From assembly GCA_002342205.1 (NCBI GenBank), contig DDPN01000003.1, positions 1 to 8,232 of the forward strand: a stretch of DNA of 8,232 nucleotides. Direction: 5' to 3'. The notes beneath the pieces were generated by a model. The model was not told the origin of the DNA and ran no database searches. It saw only the letters and a program-made list of their open reading frames with translations. The position numbers and the translations under genes are program-made. Positions 5,412-8,232 of this stretch are shown here, piece after piece (the first letter of the stretch is position 1; each line of letters starts with the position of its first letter). This DNA is from Chitinophagaceae bacterium UBA2467 (GTDB taxonomy: Bacteria > Bacteroidota > Bacteroidia > Chitinophagales > Chitinophagaceae).

Positions 5412-6749
5412 GTGAAGAAATTTTTTCAAACGTTTCGCAACATCTGGAGTATCGAAGAACTACGTGATAAGATCCTGTTCACGTTGTTAATGATTACGAT
5501 CTACCGGATTGGTGCTTATATTGCTTTGCCTGGAATAGATCCAGTAAAGCTCGCCACCTCTGCAGAAAATAGTACCGGAATTCTGGGATTGATTGATGCC
5601 TTTTCTGGAGGCGCCTTCAATCAAGCTTCTATTTTCGCATTGGGTATCATGCCCTATATCTCTGCTTCAATTTTTGTGCAGTTATTGACGGTATTGGTTC
5701 CTCGCTTCCAAAAAATGCAAAAGGAAGGAGAGAGTGGACGTAAAAAAATTAACCAATACACAAGATATCTAACTGTGCTGGTTACATTATTGCAAGCATC
5801 TGCTTATGTAACCTATTTGCAAGGACTAACCGCACAAAGTGGTGGAATCATTCCTTCATTTGCTCCTTATTTCTGGTTGTCTACTGTAGTGGTATTGACT
5901 GCTGGAACGTTGTTTGTTATGTGGATGGGTGAAAAGATCACAGATAAGGGCTTGGGAAATGGTACCTCTTTGATTATCATGATTGGTATCTTGGCTCGTT
6001 TGCCACAATCTTTCTTGCAGGAGTTGAGCGCAAAATCAGTACGTAACGGACAAATTTTGTTATTCATTATTGAGGTAGCTGTATTGATCGCCATTATCAT
6101 GGGATGTATTTTGCTTGTACAAGGTGTAAGAAAAGTCCCCGTGAATTATGCAAAACAAATTGTAGGTAATCGCCAATTTGGAGGAGCTCGTCAGTTTTTA
6201 CCGATTAAAGTAAATAGCGCAGGCGTAATGCCAATCATTTTTGCGCAGGCAATCATTTTTATCCCAACCATTTTTGCGAATTACAATATACAAGCCAATG
6301 ATTTTTTACGTGCGATCACTGATCAAACGAATATCTGGCATATGGTTTTGTATTCTGTAGTAGTAATTGGATTTACCTTTCTTTACACTGCATTGATCTT
6401 TAATCCAAAGCAGATTGCTGATAATTTGAAGCAGAATAACGGATTCATACCTGGCGTAAAGCCTGGTCAGCCTACTGCTGATTATATTGGTGCAATCATG
6501 GACCGTATTACGCTTCCAGGTGCTTTATTATTAGCTTTAGTTGGAATTTTGCCAGGTATTGCCCAGCTTTTGGGAATTACTCAACAATTCTCTACTTTCT
6601 TTGGTGGAACATCCCTTCTGATTATGGTGGGCGTTATTTTGGATACTTTGCAGCAAATTGAAACGCAGTTACTAATGCGTCAATATGATGGATTGATGAA
6701 GAGTGGACGCATTCAAGGACGTCAGGCTGCTGCTCCAGTGGATATGTAA
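5412..6749 (+). CDS. secY: Preprotein translocase subunit SecY
   Basis: This is a 445-residue SecY, the pore-forming inner-membrane subunit of the Sec translocon, which works with SecE/SecG, SecA and the ribosome to export or insert proteins. The hydrophobicity fits the ten transmembrane segments of the family (first at about 21-40, last at about 400-415). Signatures are SIFALGIMPYISASIFVQLL (73-92) and WMGEKITDKGLGNGTSLI (171-188). The cytosolic C5 loop contains KVPVNYAKQ (241-249), and the C-terminal part has GGTSLLIMVGVILDTLQQIE (398-417), then MKSGRIQGR. The start is GTG, chosen because the peptide that follows (KKFFQTFRNIWSIEELRDKI) matches the usual N-terminus and no nearby ATG fits. 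A strong terminator follows 20 nt after the stop. Confidence 0.99.
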   Translation: MKKFFQTFRNIWSIEELRDKILFTLLMITIYRIGAYIALPGIDPVKLATSAENSTGILGLIDAFSGGAFNQASIFALGIMPYISASIFVQLLTVLVPRFQKMQKEGESGRKKINQYTRYLTVLVTLLQASAYVTYLQGLTAQSGGIIPSFAPYFWLSTVVVLTAGTLFVMWMGEKITDKGLGNGTSLIIMIGILARLPQSFLQELSAKSVRNGQILLFIIEVAVLIAIIMGCILLVQGVRKVPVNYAKQIVGNRQFGGARQFLPIKVNSAGVMPIIFAQAIIFIPTIFANYNIQANDFLRAITDQTNIWHMVLYSVVVIGFTFLYTALIFNPKQIADNLKQNNGFIPGVKPGQPTADYIGAIMDRITLPGALLLALVGILPGIAQLLGITQQFSTFFGGTSLLIMVGVILDTLQQIETQLLMRQYDGLMKSGRIQGRQAAAPVDM

Positions 6750-6769
6750 AATTTTGTTTTGTGAAATTG

Positions 6770-6808
6770 AAACCCGGCTGATTCATCGGCCGGGTTTATT
6801 TTTTTATT
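6770..6808 (+). terminator. Rho-independent terminator after secY
   Basis: AAACCCGGC (6770-6778) pairs perfectly with GCCGGGTTT (6789-6797). The stem extends inward by T-G, G-C and A-T pairs to a TTCA tetraloop (6782-6785), giving about 12 bp. A run of seven Ts (6799-6805) in TATTTTTTTATT follows. This is a textbook intrinsic terminator and most likely marks the end of the long ribosomal protein transcript. It ends about 13 nt before the map start codon. Confidence 0.93.
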
Positions 6809-6821
6809 AGATATTTGCTTC

Positions 6822-7637
6822 ATGATTTTAAAGACAGCTGAGGAAGTTGAATTGATGCGGCATAGCGCATTGTTGGTAAGCAATACATTGGCTATGATTG
6901 CCGCCGAATTAAAACCAGGCATTGATACACTTTCATTGGATAAACGAATCAGAGAGTTTATTTATGATCATAAGGCTGTTCCCTCTTTTTTAAATTATCA
7001 TGGTTATCCATATAGTTCCTGTATTTCAGTAAATGATGTAGTGGTGCATGGTTTCCCAACTAAAAAAGCCTTGCAAGAAAAAGATATTGTGTCTATTGAT
7101 GTTGGGGTGATATTGAACGATTGGCATGGTGATCATGCCTATACTTTTGCTATTGGCGAACCTGATCCAGCGGTAGTCCAATTAATACGCGTTACTAAAG
7201 AATCATTGTATAAAGGAATTGAAAAAGCAGTAGTAGGAAATAGGGTAGGAGACATTTCTAATGCGATACAGGAACATACAGAAAAGGCACATGGCTATGG
7301 TGTGGTGAGAGAATTAGTGGGGCATGGTTTAGGTAAGAATTTGCATGAAGATCCGCAGGTGCCCAATTATGGGAAAAGAGGAAGTGGCCCCAAATTAAAA
7401 GAAGGATTGGTAATAGCAATTGAGCCCATGATTAATTTAGGTAAAAAAGAAGTTTATACTGATAAAGATGGCTGGACAGTTCGCACAAAGGACGGCACTG
7501 TATCTGTGCACTTTGAACATGATGTATGTGTTTACAAAAACAAAGCAGCCATTCTCTCTGATTATGCGCCAATTGAAAAAGCAGAGCGCGCTAATTCCAA
7601 TTTATTCCCTTCCGCTACTGTTCAACTTTTTTCATAG
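6822..7637 (+). CDS. map: Type I methionine aminopeptidase
   Basis: This 271-residue enzyme removes the N-terminal Met from nascent cytosolic proteins after deformylation. All five metal ligands of the pita-bread fold are present with normal spacing: Asp93 (SIDVGV), Asp104 (WHGDHAYTF), His168 (GHGLGKNLHEDP), Glu201 (AIEPMI) and Glu232 (VHFEHDV). The catalytic-site histidines His76 (NDVVVHGFP) and His175 are also there. No N-terminal zinc-finger extension is present. The last ~20 residues form a family-variable tail. The ATG is 13 nt past the secY terminator, so the promoter is unclear; no Shine-Dalgarno site is seen. Placement after secY is common. The next gene starts only 2 nt after the TAG stop. 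Confidence 0.98.
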   Translation: MILKTAEEVELMRHSALLVSNTLAMIAAELKPGIDTLSLDKRIREFIYDHKAVPSFLNYHGYPYSSCISVNDVVVHGFPTKKALQEKDIVSIDVGVILNDWHGDHAYTFAIGEPDPAVVQLIRVTKESLYKGIEKAVVGNRVGDISNAIQEHTEKAHGYGVVRELVGHGLGKNLHEDPQVPNYGKRGSGPKLKEGLVIAIEPMINLGKKEVYTDKDGWTVRTKDGTVSVHFEHDVCVYKNKAAILSDYAPIEKAERANSNLFPSATVQLFS

Positions 7638-7639
7638 AC

Positions 7640-8232
7640 ATGTCGACATCCTCTGGTCCATACCATTTAGTAGTTATTGGTGGCGGAGCAGCTGGTTTAT
7701 TTGCGGCTGTTAATACTGCCAGGCTACAACCAGAATGGAGAATTTTAGTGGTTGAGAAAACCGGTAAGCTTCTTTCTAAGGTAAAAGTTAGCGGTGGTGG
7801 AAGATGCAATGTAACCCATGCTTGTTTTGATAAAAGGGAGTTTCCATTGTATTATCCACGTGGCGCATCCTTTGTTAAACGATACATCCATCAATTTTTT
7901 ACAACTGACACCATTGATTGGTTCCAGCAAAGGGGCGTTCACTTAAAAAAAGAAAGTGATGGAAGGATGTTCCCCGATACTGATAATTCTCAAACGATCA
8001 TTGATGTTTTATTACGAGAAGCCTCCAAATACGGAATAGATTTTCAGTTTCAGTCGGCATTAGTGGGTTTGGAAAAAAATAAAGACAAATTTGAACTTCA
8101 GTTAAGCAATGGAAAAAGTATTGAAGCCTTTTATTGTTGTTTGGCTTGTGGAGGCATGAATAAAGAATCTTCTTTTGATTGGCTTCGCCAATTGGGTCAT
8201 ACAATTATAAAGCCGGTTCCTTCTCTATTTAC
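7640..8232 (+). CDS. HI0933/YhiN-family NAD(P)/FAD-dependent oxidoreductase, N-terminal half (runs off window)
   Basis: An open frame of 197 complete codons continues past the window edge. The N-terminus has the FAD-binding Rossmann motif VVIGGGAAGLFAA (residues 11-23), ending in an acidic residue after the second strand (ILVVEK, 35-40). The family hallmark KVSGGGRCNVTH (49-60), then GRMFPDTDNSQTIIDVL (108-124), LACGG (168-172) and the start of PSLFT, place it in the HI0933-like flavoprotein family (YhiN/BaiN relatives), usually about 400 residues. Substrates of most members are unknown, so I assign no reaction. The ATG lies 2 nt after the map stop, so the two are probably cotranscribed. Arginine codons AGA, AGG and CGA are more frequent than in the CGT-rich ribosomal genes, consistent with lower expression. 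Confidence 0.93.
   Translation, partial: MSTSSGPYHLVVIGGGAAGLFAAVNTARLQPEWRILVVEKTGKLLSKVKVSGGGRCNVTHACFDKREFPLYYPRGASFVKRYIHQFFTTDTIDWFQQRGVHLKKESDGRMFPDTDNSQTIIDVLLREASKYGIDFQFQSALVGLEKNKDKFELQLSNGKSIEAFYCCLACGGMNKESSFDWLRQLGHTIIKPVPSLF

Noticed and set aside
6810..6817. GATATTTG as a -7 promoter element for map
   Set aside because: One mismatch to TAnnTTTG, no TTTG element at the expected distance upstream (the region is the terminator stem), and the start site would fall at or after the ATG.
7468..7713. 81-codon + strand frame overlapping the end of map and the start of the flavoprotein
   Set aside because: It is out of frame with two clearly recognised proteins, and its peptide has no family features.

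Overview
This window is the middle and end of the conserved S10-spc ribosomal protein gene cluster of a bacterium, with its translocon gene secY and two downstream genes. All genes are on the + strand. Several things point to Bacteroidota, most likely the Chitinophagaceae lineage: the protein sequences, the Arg/Gly-rich tail on S3, the near-total lack of Shine-Dalgarno sites before start codons, and map placed after secY. The phylum is fairly secure. The family is an impression from sequence and cannot be proven here.

Layout. Positions 3-92 are the 3' end of rpsC (S3). Then come rplP, rpmC, rpsQ, rplN, rplX, rplE, rpsN, rpsH (132-3095), a 73-nt spacer with GC-rich inverted repeats, and rplF, rplR, rpsE, rpmD (3169-4852). 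An 80-nt spacer with two hairpins follows, then rplO (4933-5382) and secY (5412-6749). A strong Rho-independent terminator (6770-6808) closes this block. After it come map (methionine aminopeptidase, 6822-7637) and, 2 nt later, the first half of an HI0933/YhiN-type FAD-dependent oxidoreductase (7640 to the window end). Most other gaps are 2-39 nt, and rplX/rplE overlap by 4 nt, as expected for one long transcript.

Function. The ribosomal genes supply parts of the 30S (S3, S17, S14, S8, S5) and 50S (L16, L29, L14, L24, L5, L6, L18, L30, L15) subunits. SecY is the protein channel that ribosomes dock on, and methionine aminopeptidase trims nascent chains. The first 6.75 kb is therefore a translation-and-export module. 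The flavoprotein has no obvious link to it.

I found no undescribed biological system. All genes look intact and ordinary. The points worth a second look are the non-coding junctions (spacers at 3096-3168, 4853-4932 and 5383-5411), the secY terminator that leaves map almost no promoter room, the lone Shine-Dalgarno-like site before rplE, and a flavoprotein gene where infA/rpmJ would commonly follow map.
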